Shown here piece after piece: positions 1 through 10,867 of a stretch of DNA of 64,000 nucleotides (position 1 is its first letter; each line of letters begins with the position of its first letter). Where the stretch lies: the NCBI GenBank assembly GCA_037951165.1, contig JBBDHG010000043.1:2788501-2852500 (forward strand), given 5' to 3'. This stretch comes from Lophius americanus. Taxonomy: Eukaryota > Chordata > Actinopteri > Lophiiformes > Lophiidae. Both the position numbers and the translations under genes were made by a program. The notes under the pieces were generated by a model. It was not told the DNA's origin. It saw nothing but the letters and a program-made list of their open reading frames with translations, and did no database searches.

Positions 1-479
1 AGTCCATTGCAGTTTGGGGTATTTCGTAGTATTTATGTAGCGTACTGTACATATTTAACCAGTAATTTTCCCTCCAGTTAAAACATTTTAAACGCTCCAC
101 TCGTACTTGAAGCTACTTCTAAAGAATGTCATTAATCCTGACGACACATTGGCACAGAGCTCGCACCAAGAAGACAACAGGGTTGCTGCTAAAACCTGTC
201 CATCATGCTCATCTGACAACTTCCTCCCACACACAGATAAACGCAGGTAAAATCACAAACAGTCACTAAGATAGAGAGAGTCTAACCAGAGAGCCAGCAC
301 ACGATCAGTTTAGACGAAGACCCTCGGAGAAGAAAAGGGGAGGAAAAATGAGGAAAAGACATAAATGATATTGGATATCCTCCGAGCTGCGTCTGACTCT
401 CTGCTGCGCTCAATGCTTTCGTCTACACTCAATCATCATGTTCGTCAACTGAGCCCTGATTGCATGCAGGGGACCGCGA

Positions 480-648
480 GGGAGGGAAACAGCGAGAGAG
501 AGGGAGGAAAAAAAAGAGAGAGGGAGATATAAATAGACCCAAAGGAATGAGTCAGATTGACGGGAACACAGAGAAGAAGAGCGAAAGAAAGAGTGGGGGA
601 GGTCAGGAGGTGATGCGAGAATATGAAGGATGAAAAGTCCTGAGGACC
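480..648. repeat. Purine-rich low-complexity tract
   Basis: The plus strand is dominated by GA, GGGA and AAAG runs with few pyrimidines, ending next to an 11-base G run at 649-659. It encodes only a Ser/Leu/Pro-rich spurious frame on the minus strand. Confidence 0.7.
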
Positions 649-659
649 GGGGGGGGGGG
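649..659. repeat. (G)11 mononucleotide run
   Basis: Eleven consecutive G on the plus strand directly after the purine-rich tract. Confidence 0.95.
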
Positions 660-1038
660 TCCAGAGAGAAGATCTCTCAGAAGAAATCTCATTGATTATG
701 TAAACATTGTTGGGATAGAAGGTGAGAGGACGGATTAGAGAGAGGAGAATGAGTAAAGGTGTGGGAATAGATGGGTTGAGAAGAGGGGAAAGTAGTGCTG
801 GAGGTAAAAAGGAATGGATCCGTTGAATGCAGGAAGTAGAGAAAAGACCAAACACACACATGTTGATCTCATTACCATTCATATAAAGTGTGGCATCAAA
901 GATCGTAAAACATCATCATTGGTCCCTATCGGCCGGTCTGGTTATGGCCAACTGTTGATAAAGATTTACCTAAAAGCTCAGGTAGGAAGTAGAGGTTTGC
1001 AGTGATTGTGTGTGCTGTTCCCCCCCCTGCCTGTAGGT

Positions 1039-1050
1039 GGTGACGTCACC
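1039..1050. promoter_or_regulatory. 12-bp palindrome containing a full CRE site (TGACGTCA)
   Basis: The sequence GGTGACGTCACC is its own reverse complement and contains the complete CREB/ATF consensus TGACGTCA. Being intronic in a neuronal gene makes a regulatory role possible, but a single 8-bp motif occurs by chance at this scale. A second copy of TGACGTCA is at 6230-6237. Confidence 0.3.
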
Positions 1051-1424
1051 CTGTTTTGAGATTATTTTCTTTTAATAATAGGTGATGTCTATTTATTGCA
1101 AGGGAAACCTTTCCCCCTCTAAAATGGTACTGGATGTTATTTTGTTTGTACTTAAAAAAAAACCTGCAAAAAATATAAACCGCTTGCCAACATAAGCATA
1201 ATTAATTGATTAAAATAATAATTGCTTAATAATATAGTAAAAAACAAACAAACAACATAATAAACAAAATAGGAAAATGAGTCGGGATTAACAATCGGGT
1301 ATTTTTGACTCTACATCTGTAAATAAACGGTTAAACAAAATAAAGGGAAGTATTTATTATCTATTTTTTTATGCACGAAATTTACATGCAGGACAAAAGT
1401 CCGAAACTTTATTCATTCAATGAG

Positions 1425-1545
1425 GAGCAGACCCAGTGAATCTCCTGGGGAGCAAATTGGGGTTCACGGTCTTGCTCAAAGAGCATAAAACATGTTTACA
1501 AACGCTAGACCTCCCGAGCCATCCCATAATAATCTACGCATTGTA
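1425..1545 (+). repeat. Degenerate SINE-like fragment
   Basis: The phrase TGGGGAGCAAATTGGGGTTC followed by TCTTGCTCAAAGAG resembles the fish dispersed repeat that reads 'GGGGAGCAATTGGGGTT...CTTGCTCAAGGACAC'. The same repeat is better preserved at about 16890-17045. Confidence 0.45.
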
Positions 1546-3300
1546 CATGATTTGCTCTTTTTTTGGCCTGCATCGTAACTCTGAATTCAACATCAATATA
1601 TCTGGCTTACTACTTATATTGGCTGACCGCGCCTCTATTCTTAGGGACAAGGATTCAATCAGCAGAAGTTCCTGCTAATGAGAATGAGAGGAGAAAAATA
1701 AATTCAACAGAACTAATCAAGTGTGTAAGTAGAGCTGGAATAATTAGTCATGCAGCACACTGACTGGATACCAATCTGCTACAATTCTGAGGCCGTCCAA
1801 TCAAGCCCAAAAGGTCAAACATTCACTGCTTCTGTTTTATTAAACCGATGAGATTTCCAGGCTGTACGGTTGAAGTAAAGAAACACAGGCTTAAATAACC
1901 GGAGATTTTCCATCATTTTTATTAAGAATTTTATGGAGTTGGATGGAAAAGAAAGTATAATTGTGGCGGGTGTATTTTTTGATTTATATTTACAATAAAG
2001 GGAGGCAAATTGGCCAAAGGCAAAAGAAAAATGTAAATATTAATACTTCAGCTATTTATTTGAGTCGTTCATGCTTCTCCTTGCTTTATGTTACTGCAAG
2101 TTTTATATCTTTAGGCTTTTTTAGACACAGAAAACAGTGAAAGTAATGACTGAGGTCATGGAAAATGTTGACAGGTGTTTTTCAGTATTTTGTGGCATTT
2201 TATAATATAAACTAAATAATTAATCCATCAGTTAAAAAAGACATCAAGGAGTTTAAACTTATAGGACAGAAAAAGATCTAAGATTGCATCGACGCCTTCA
2301 CCAGACACACAAACTACAGTAGGATTGGCAAACTGATCTAAAGAACTGTAAGGTAAAGAACCTCTGGGACCCATTAGGTGGTTCTGTGAGCAATCATTCA
2401 AAAATAACTATTGATAAACTGCAAAAATGTTAAATCCTTTCCAATCATAAAGCCTGTTTGGGATCCCAGGGACACATTCATGGCTGGATGAATTCCACGA
2501 TTGCTGAAAAATAGTACATGCTCTCCTCAAACCCTTACTGGATAAATGAAGGGAATGCTAAAAAACAAAGGGGGGAGAAAAAAAGCATGAATATTGAAAG
2601 CGTTTTCCAAAAACGCTGACATAAAACATCCACTTTAAATGAGGAGCTGTGAGAACTTCCACAAATTCACGAGGGTTTGACTTTTCTTGTCCGTTCTGCG
2701 CCTCCTCCGACCATCTCGGGATAATAGACAACCACAACCTTTCCAAATGAATAAATCATGTGAAAAAGCAGCTTGGCCGACACCTGGCGCCGGAAAGGTT
2801 TCAGCGTTCTCCTGATTGCACTTTTGTCCTGTTTAGATTATCCGGTTGACCTTGTTCCCGTTTGAAGGATGAGTTTGCTTTGGCCGGGGGTGTACAGTGG
2901 GAGAATAAAGATCAACCAACAGACAAAATTAAAGCTTAGAATAATTCAATGTCAGTTTAACTGATTTGTAGACAGAAAATAGAAAATACTTTCTGAAACA
3001 CTCTCAATTCAAACACTTTCTGGCTGTGAGGTATTGTTGCTCTTCGTCATGTGTGTGTTTTTTAAAAATCTTTTTGTGAGATGTTACAAACTATTTTTAA
3101 GACATCTTGTTGGCCTTCCGGGGAAACTGATTGTGGAGACTGTGATGTTTCACTATTTTGTTTCCTTCATACACCAAATTAGTATGCAAGTCATTTAGAA
3201 AAGGAGAGCGGCTCTTAAAGAAGTAGAAACCTCTATCAAACAATCCTACACAGGAATCAACCAACCAAGACACCAGCCTACCGACAACCTATCAACCAAC
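1546..3300. other. Intronic stretch with no recognised element
   Basis: AT-rich sequence with scattered short open frames on both strands. A small 8-bp inverted pair (agcgtttt/aaaacgct) sits at about 2599-2617. I see no splice-bounded coding, transposon ends or RNA gene. Confidence 0.5.
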
Positions 3301-3309
3301 TGCTGATAA

Positions 3310-3325
3310 CCCCCCCCCCCCCCCC
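3310..3325. repeat. (C)16 mononucleotide run
   Basis: Sixteen consecutive C on the plus strand, followed by GCCG. Confidence 0.95.
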
Positions 3326-3769
3326 GCCGTAAGGTAGAGCTGTAAATAAAGGGTTCTGCAAGAGAGGCACAGACACTCATTGAAATAAAATAAAGTAGTT
3401 CAGGCATATGTCACACGTTCGCTCTACCAACCAAAAATAACCAATGAAGAACTAATTATCTTTTATCTCCTTGAAATCCAAACTCTTTTACAACAAATTC
3501 ATCACTCTGAGGAGTTCCCTCATCTAAATATGGTTCTACACCTATTTCGCTGCTCCGCCTGAGAAATGCCTTTGCTACTGGAACTATGAGCAAGATACAG
3601 AGGGGAAATCATTAACAACATCCCACGGACTTATTATGGTCTGTGCAGCTGCCTTATGGCTGTCTGCTGGTTGCCATATAGAGATTTTTTTTTTCTTCTT
3701 CCCCCCAGCAGAGAGACGGGTGACAATGCTGAACATTATAACTGTAGGTGACGCCGTGATGGGACACAA

Positions 3770-4330
3770 GTGTAGAAGTTGGAGTCGGAGAGACAGAGAT
3801 AGACGATAGAAACAGACGGGTAAGAGATAGAGAGATATTGTGATAGAGAGAGAGAGTGAAATAGAGATAAGGATACAGAGATAGCGAGAGACTGAACGAA
3901 ACAGAGAGAGAGAGAAGATACATGTAGGAATAAAGATTTAGAGAGATGAGGAGTGATGAAGATAGAGAGATTGAAATCCATGTGGGTTGAATCCAAAGCA
4001 ACTGGACTTTTTTTTTTCAGAATAGTGAGATGGAAATGATGAGAAATGTAAAGATAATAAGACAAAGAGATATAGAGCTTCAGTCAGTTAGAGGGCATTA
4101 TAGTAGTATACAGAGAGAATGATATAAAGTAAATGATGAAGATAGAGATACAGCAATATGTATAGAGATACAGATATGGAGGAAAAGGCAGATAGAGAGA
4201 TAGAAATAAGGATAGAGAAAGTGAAAGAGAGAGCGAGGTACACAACGAGATGCAGAAAGACAGTTAATGGAAGGGAGGTAAAGTTAGTGAGACAGATACC
4301 TACAGGCATAGAGCTATGGGGATAGAAATA
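3770..4330. repeat. Degenerate GATA/GAGA purine-rich repeat tract
   Basis: About 550 bp of imperfect GATAGAGA-type units on the plus strand (for example gatagagagagagag around 3843-3857 and 4190-4235). Three overlapping minus-strand frames here are Ser/Leu-rich products of the repeat rather than genes. Confidence 0.75.
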
Positions 4331-4518
4331 TTATCTTTATTTTTTCCAAAAAGACCTTATTATGAGGGGGTGGAGGCGTCCTTCTCAGTGGTCAAAGGAA
4401 AACAGAAAGAAACAACACCGCAAAAGCAGTTCACAGAGGGAGCAAACACAGTCCAAGAGTCTCTGGAGATGAGGAGATAGAAGGAGATATACGTAGACCG
4501 ACACATCGACTCACTGAC

Positions 4519-4640
4519 CTGTCTTGGTCGGCGCTGCGGAAGCGGGGGAGGATCATGTGGCGGAAGCTGCTGGTTCGGTCCAGTTTGGGTTGACTCTTTG
4601 CCCTCTTGATGGAGCCCTTCAACCTTCTACTGAGAAAACT
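4519..4640 (-). CDS. syngap1: syngap1 internal coding exon (SRRLKGSIKR motif leading into the PH domain)
   Basis: This 122-nt exon enters in phase 0 after the acceptor CACCTGCTCCAG and leaves in phase 2 at the donor GTCAGT. The peptide opens SFLSRRLKGSIKRAKSQPKL, then DRTSSFRHMILPRFRSADQD, with the next Arg codon split across the junction. The motif SRRLKGSIKRxKSQPKLDR is shared by the SYNGAP1/DAB2IP/RASAL2 family. The following TSSFR-ILPRFRSAD is the SYNGAP1 version; DAB2IP and RASAL2 differ there. In the family this segment lies immediately upstream of the PH domain, which with C2 and RasGAP domains targets the protein to membrane and Ras/Rap. The next expected exon (the region containing SHESLLSP) is not visible in positions 1-4518, so it lies to the left of the window. 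Confidence 0.94.
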
Positions 4641-6944
4641 CTGGAGCAGGTGGAGGAGGAGAGCAACAAGAGGGGCAAAACAGATGGAGGAGGGGAAAGC
4701 GGATGTGCATGGCGTGAAATGAAAGGGGAGAAGAGGCGAGCGATGCGTGTTGGAGGTGATGCGGTGCAAAGAAAATTATGGGATGGTGAAATAAAGAGGG
4801 ACGGTTCAGATGGAGTCGTGGAGGTTTGTGTCGGGTGAATTTAAGCAACACAAAAATCAGATGAGGAGTCACGCATAAACAAATTTTAAAAAATGATGCA
4901 TGATGGGGGAGAGCACAAGGTAAATTTATTATCAAGAAGAAAAAGACACCATCACACATCAACCCGCCTCGGACATCCGCTGTGTTTCAGTAGATCCTGT
5001 GGTCGGAAACACACTTTAACAAGAAGGTGAGCAGGGACAGAGTTTATTCTGCAGGTGCTTCCTTCGATGACCAGCTCACATTCTTATTCGCTGATAGCGC
5101 CAAACATGACTTTGATTCTTGGCGTCATTCCCAAAATCCACATTTTAAGTCTTTTAAAGTAGTCAAGGACATTCTTGTGGGATGTTTCAGGACAAATCGT
5201 TTACATAGAACAACAACCAGGCACAGTAGACTTTTAGGAATAATTATAGGAATAAATTAAGTCATAATAAAATGATGGATGGAGAACCTATATTCAATTA
5301 ACTAGAAAAGTCTTTACCAAACATATTTTAGACAAGCAAGACGCCGAGCCCCCCAGTCAGATGGGAATATCTATGTACACGGATCCTTATCACGTTAATT
5401 ATTTAACAATTTTCCATCTGATCAAATCAGTTATAAAATCATTGCATATTTGCATTTAAATCCCTCGTATATGACAGACCATGAATGCAAATTTATATGA
5501 TAAAGTATTAAACATGTTTATGTAATTTCCTCCAATATTAAAGGGGATTTATATTTATGTGTGTAGAGCATAAGGGAACAGGGCGGGATCCCACTCTGCA
5601 GGTCTGACAGGTGGTGCCGTGTGTTTGGATCATATGAGATGAGCCATTTTCTCCGTGATCTTGAGAAAACGCATCGACTTGGTGACCCTGAGATGATACT
5701 GGGTGTCAAATCCACCCGTCAGCCCAGAAGTCTCCAGTCAGCTTCTAGCTGCGTTGGTCAGCTCAGACTCCTGTCAACCCGAGGTGAGGGTCAAGCAGTT
5801 TTCAGTGTGGTGGTCTTGGTGTTGCTATTAAACATATTTAAAGGGATAGTTCCAATTTTCTTATGTGGTATTGTACCAGGTACTTCTATTATCTATAGTA
5901 GACGGCGGTTAGCGTACCTCCGTGTTGAGGAAACAGAAGGAAGTAGGAGGAAGGAAAATCTCTATCGGTTCAATTGGATGCTATATTTTCTCAGTCAGAT
6001 ATTTTGCAGTAGAAATGCCCCGACACTCCTTTTTTTGCTGCCTTTGTGAGTTAAACTGGAGGATGACATCATGCTGCTCTAGCATACATTTATTCCACTT
6101 CACAATTTTATAGATTCATTCTTCCAGTGAGCAACCAACTGCTGCTAGCTGCTTTCTGAATCTCCAGGTTGTGTGTTGCACCAAAGGTACGTTAAAACGT
6201 AACACCCAGGTCCTGTCTCACGCCGTCATTGACGTCATTCCTGACAAGTTCTGTCAGGAAGAATATTCCTTTGGACACTCACACTATAATTTATTTCCCT
6301 GTCACTCACGCATGCACACCTTCATCCTAACTGCCTATCATCTTACTGCCGTTCGTCTCTATGATTCTCTCTGGTCATCAAGTTTCCAGGCTGGTGTTAC
6401 GTTCGCCAGCCACCTTCTTATCACCACCCAAATTCACCAACTTCAACCAACACCAGTGTCCCGTCATTAAGGGGAAGGATTTATCTTGTTGCTGCTCTCA
6501 GGGCAGATAACCTTTAATAATACTAATTATAATAATAATAATACCTATGACCACAATTTTCCTCCAGTGTCAAAGTGCCAGCAGCTGTCAGGCAGAATAA
6601 TTCACATATTATCACATATTTGTTGAAATTAACATTTGTCGTTACATTTTTGGCTAATACTGAGGTAGTACTACCCCTGCATTGGTTTTATTTTTTGTGT
6701 TTGTGTTCATTCTCACAGGTCAGTCGGGTTGTGATCTCAGCCCTCCTTTTCTGCCTCTACAAGCCCGGAGAAATCAACGTCTAATGTATGAAATACACAA
6801 ACCATAAAGCTGCTTCAAACTATATTAGTATATTACTTTTATCAATTATCTTACTAATTAATTTCACTTTGTGTCACTGTCAACAATTAATATCTAAATA
6901 ATATAATATATTATAATAATAATAAATATCTAATACTTATTTTC

Positions 6945-7035
6945 CTCTCACCCAATGCCAGTTGGGACAGTTTCCAGCCCCCCCCAAAAGACCCTGCACT
7001 GGATTAGTAGTGAAGGAAAATAAATGAATGAAGAA
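6945..7035 (+). repeat. SINE-like 3' fragment
   Basis: The phrases CACCCAATGCCAGTTGGGAC, CAGCCCCCCC and a trailing AATGAATGAA match the 3' portion of a common teleost dispersed repeat ('...CCCAATGACAGCTGGGATAGGCTCCAGCCCCC...GGATAAGCGG...AATGAATG'). Related fragments are at 36960, 56040 and, in reverse, at 15515 and 57275. Confidence 0.55.
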
Positions 7036-7039
7036 AAAG

Positions 7040-10000
7040 GATGCAACCTTTCCAACGAGTATAAGTATTCAATACAAACTTAATCACACATTTATGTAGC
7101 ATAAATGTCAAATGTCTGAGCTGTTTTTACCCTCGTAATTCCTGGAAGGTGAAGTGTGAAGATTAAACAGGCGTGAAATATTACTTATTTCATTCTCGTG
7201 CACGACCGTCCTCTGAAAAAGGTTTCCCTCGTTCAGCTTTCATGTGCATCCAAAACACTCGGAGTGATGTGATTTATTCATCTCCGGACTAGCCGTGATA
7301 CTCAGTGGTGGAATCACTGGAGGAGAGATACACGCCGTCATGTGACGTGAGTTAAATGGCTGTGATCCCTGTCTGCAGGTAACCGCTAAAAAGAACCTGG
7401 CTCCATCTGCTGGTTCCCGACTCATAACCTGCATGACTAGATCTGATTGGATTAGCTGCCCTGTCGGGCGCTTTAAACCTCAAAAAGTAAAATAATTTTT
7501 TTTAAAAAGGTAGAGGGAAGAAAAGCTGGAGGCGCAATACATCACAATAACGTGAGGTGATGGTGAGGAGAACATCTGAGGGAACATCAGCTTCACCCTC
7601 TGTGACAGTGTTTCTTCTGCTGCTATAGCCTTGGGGTCATTTCAGGACAACACAGGTGTTGTTCAGAGTTTCAGACAATCCTAACTTTATAAAGTACTGC
7701 TGTTTGGAACAGATTCTGGGAGCGCAGTGTTTGTAGCGCTAGATTATTTATACTTCTTCCCCACTACAATCCAGGGGAACATATTGTATTTTTTTTTTTA
7801 CAATAATCCAACATAAATGGAGAGCTGTAGTTACCCGCTACCTTCTTCAACTAGCAGGTCAAATAAATTAAAGAAAAAATCTCAAAAAGCAGTTAAATTG
7901 TAATAATAATTTATCTGTAATAATAATATTACATCACAAAGCTGAAACTATTAGTTAATGGACTAATGGAGATGAGAGTAAAGTGGAGATCATTTGTTTT
8001 TGAGCTGCTGTCTGAACTAAGTAAGGAGTGAAGATATTTGTAAATGGACTGTGGGAAGATAAACAGAAAATGTTCCTCTTTTCTAGAGTAGTTGTTTAGA
8101 AATAAATCAAGAAATCCATTAGTGGAGGAAATAATCGGCGGATTAATTAACAGTGAAATAACTAGTTAGTTATAACTATAACTATAACTATTCTAATGTG
8201 TTACAATCAAACACATCATAGTTTCCCACTCTTACACTAAGGATAATGTCACTTTTTTTAAAATCACTTTCTTATAATTTCTGTATGATTCCAATCATTT
8301 TCTATAATCTAAATTGCTGGATTTGCGTATTTCCTGTTCAAAAAGAGAGGAGACCCTTGAGGTGAGGCCGCCATGAGCTGAGCCTCATCTCAGATTGTGC
8401 AGTCCCTCACAAACTGGGTCGAGCAAATACCTTTTACTTTTTCACTGTTCATCCCCAGTGTAATGTTTGTAGACACTTATATTATATGTCCTTACTTTCC
8501 ATTAAACAGGTAATGTATTTCAACATATTTAGTCCTGCCGATCTGACATAAAAACCGTAATGAAAAAGCAGGAGGTGAGGCAGCCAGTTCCTCTGCCTCC
8601 CTGAAGGGGGCGGTGCTGAGCCCACCGGTTTATGCTGGTTCTGCTGTTTGTCTTCTTCTACACACAGACAAAATCAGAATCAATTCACTACAGCAGTCCG
8701 GATTTTGTGTTTTGCTCTGACTGCAAAAATGAAGATTCTATATTTAAGCCACCCCAGGAAAGTAATTACTAAAGTTTAAAAATGAACCTATAATTTTGTA
8801 TATATTTTTTTTAATCAGTTCTTTCGTACGCAATTGAAAATATTTTGAAAACAAAAAATGTAAAAGGGGTAATGATAAACTTAATTTTTAACAGAAAATA
8901 AAAAATGTTCTTTTTTTTCTAATTCCCATAGTCTTTGTTTTTCTCTAAAAAAAAGGGGCGAACCAAAGATCTTTTCTCGCACTGTATGAATTGTAGAACA
9001 GCGATTGGCAAATTATGAACCCACGAAGGTTTACAACAAATGCGCTTTTTCTCTGAGCTGATATAAACTGAAAGTTCTTCTTTGGCCAAATATGTACCTT
9101 ACCTATGTGTGTGGAGAGAATTCTGATACAACCAGTAGTCGGTGTGCAAAGTGGCAATTAAATGGTGAATTTAAACTCCTCTGTTGGGTTCATATATTTG
9201 TAAACCTGACTCTGAAAGGGTCGGTGCCTCACCAAACACCAACCTCACTGACATCCAGGTCACTGTAATTATGAGCGCGAACCATCAGGGGACCGAATAT
9301 GGTCCGAGTAAAAAGTCAGAGCTGAACACTGATGCTGAATATATGATATGAAGGTAACTTTTAATTATAATTTGTGCGTTGAAATAAATGCGCTCCTCCA
9401 GCTCTGTGCTAAAAACAGCTCTGCTGCTAGCTGCCAGGGAGGAGGCAGTAAAAGAAGTGTTTGATCTAATATCAAATGTACAATCCAATATAAAATGTTT
9501 TAATCCATTTACTACAAGGCAGAATTACTTTCTATCACCGTTAACTTTATTTACTGTAATTAAGTAAAGAGGATTTTTATATATTTACTTGCCATTCCAG
9601 GCTCGCATTCATTTTCATCCCTCCCTGAATGGAATGTGAGGAAACATGAAGTGACATAGACAATTTGACAGATACTTTTATTTTTTACGTCTTGAAATAA
9701 AAGGATGCAAAGTCCTAAAAAAGTCTAAGATTTTTAGTAATTGCAGTTATTTGTTTTTGATTTTATTATTTTCTCTCGAACAGACTGCTGCTTGTCATAT
9801 TTGTCAAATTTTCTTCTGCCCACACTTGATTTAGTCTGAGTTTGTATGTGCGGCTGTGCATATTCTGGTTCTGCCGGTTTACGCTTTCAAAGATGTGCTT
9901 TTAATTTGGTGAGAAAACTGATTTACATAATGCAGTGCAACACTTTTAAATGAATCTGTACTTAAACTGCATTACCGCACCATGATGGAACAGATTTGAT

Positions 10001-10380
10001 GAACATTTATGCAGATTATACAACTCAAGTCCGCCAGAGTCTGCAAATTGATTTTCTGATTCCATTTGGGAAATTAATGGAGACCAGGGGCTGGAAAGGT
10101 AAATAAAATAATGTACAGCCTGCATTTGGAAACAGGTTGTTGGCTTTAACGAAGCTAACCCTTGGAAATGCAAATCCACGCTCTGATGATTCTTGGCATA
10201 TGAATCGATAAAGCTGAGAGATCAGAGACCACAACTAAAAGGAGTGATTGAGGTGTTTCCATGTTTTGATGCCAAAATCTGTCGGGTTTTAACCCTTTCC
10301 TCACCAAGACCCAGTTACCTGAACATTTAATCACACATGCAAACTTAGCCAGTGTCTCTCCTTCGGCCATGTTTGTGTCA
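7040..10380. other. Intronic stretch with no recognised element
   Basis: Mostly AT-rich. A short (TATAAC)n run is at 8171-8190. No splice-bounded coding, inverted-repeat termini or RNA-like structure was evident by eye. Confidence 0.45.
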
Positions 10381-10469
10381 CATACCTCAAAAGGGGGCAG
10401 TGCTGCAATAAACGTTCCTCCTGCCACTGGACTCGAACCAGCATCCCTCCAGTCTCCACCCCAATACAG

Positions 10470-10769
10470 GAAGGGGGGAGAGGAGGAGGAGATGGCAGGC
10501 GAATGGGGCAGGGTGTACGAGAGGGGTGGGGAGAGGGGCAGCGAGCGGGGCAGGGGAGGTGTGCCGGGTATTTTCTTGGAGCCCTTTCGCTGCTGTTGCT
10601 GCGGCTGGCACGAGGTGGGGGAAGGCGAGAAAGCCAGTGGGAGGGGGAAAGGATGAGGCGGGGTGCCACTGGCCCGGCGGACACAGGTGTGCGGCAGGCT
10701 CAAGGTGGGAGGAGGGAGGGACAGCGAGAGGGTCGGAGGCAGCGAGCGAGGCTGGGAACAGGAGGGGTT
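10470..10769. repeat. Purine-rich (plus) / C-rich (minus) tract next to an exon donor
   Basis: Runs of GGGGA, GAGG and GCGAG on the plus strand start right after the syngap1 donor at 10770-10775. On the minus strand this gives a Pro/Ser-coding open frame fused to the exon, which is a compositional artefact. G-run-rich intronic DNA can affect splicing, but that is not shown here. Confidence 0.6.
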
Positions 10770-10775
10770 ACTCAC

Positions 10776-10867
10776 GGATTGTCGGAAGGGTTGAATGGGG
10801 ATAGAGGGAGGGACCTCCATGCTGGGCTGCTTCCCAGTGGCTATGCTCTTCCGCCGGGTGCGATGAT
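10776..10867 (-). CDS. syngap1: syngap1 internal coding exon (basic RRKS segment)
   Basis: This 92-nt exon is bounded on the minus strand by the acceptor CTGTTAG and the consensus donor GTGAGT. Its first two bases complete an Asp codon begun in the exon at 63060, and it ends in phase 0. The peptide runs DHRTRRKSIATGKQPSMEVP and then ends IQPFRQS. This aligns with the SYNGAP1 stretch that reads roughly SRRKSVPGGKQYSMEG followed by PFRPS. The RRKS motif is a basophilic-kinase-type site (inference). The methionine in PSMEV could be an internal start if a transcript begins downstream of the 52-kb intron; mammalian SYNGAP1 is known to use several promoters and N-termini, but nothing here proves it for this gene. 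The open frame runs on for about 200 codons past the donor into C-rich intron, and that extension is low-complexity Pro/Ser sequence that is not expected to be coding. Confidence 0.92.

Larger units (their letters stand above)
1..4518 (-). other. Partial syngap1 intron downstream of the 4519-4640 exon
   Basis: Intron sequence by position: the donor lies at 4513-4518 and no following exon was found. It contains purine-rich low-complexity DNA (about 470-660 and 3770-4330), mononucleotide runs (649-659, 3310-3325), a SINE-like fragment near 1425-1545, and otherwise AT-rich unique-looking DNA in which I recognise nothing. Short open frames on both strands are low complexity or unconserved-looking. 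Confidence 0.75.
4641..10775 (-). other. syngap1 intron between the 10776-10867 and 4519-4640 exons
   Basis: About 6.1 kb bounded by a GTGAGT donor at 10770-10775 and the acceptor CTCCAG at 4641-4646. It contains a SINE-like 3' fragment (about 6945-7035), and a stretch at about 5830-6110 that begins AAAGGGATAGTTCC, a phrase I associate with dispersed fish repeats though I could not place it. A C-rich tract on the minus strand (about 10470-10769) lies just after the donor. Positions 7040-10400 otherwise show AT-rich sequence with nothing I can identify. Confidence 0.85.

Noticed and set aside
3584..4309. Several overlapping Leu/Ser-rich frames that look like membrane proteins
   Set aside because: They arise from the GATA/GAGA purine-rich repeat read on the minus strand and have no conserved domain or splice context.
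10421..10460. Possible tRNA on the minus strand (GGTTCGAGTCC B-box with a paired T-arm)
   Set aside because: The T-arm pairs well, but no D-arm, anticodon arm or matching acceptor stem is present upstream. More likely a SINE scrap or chance.
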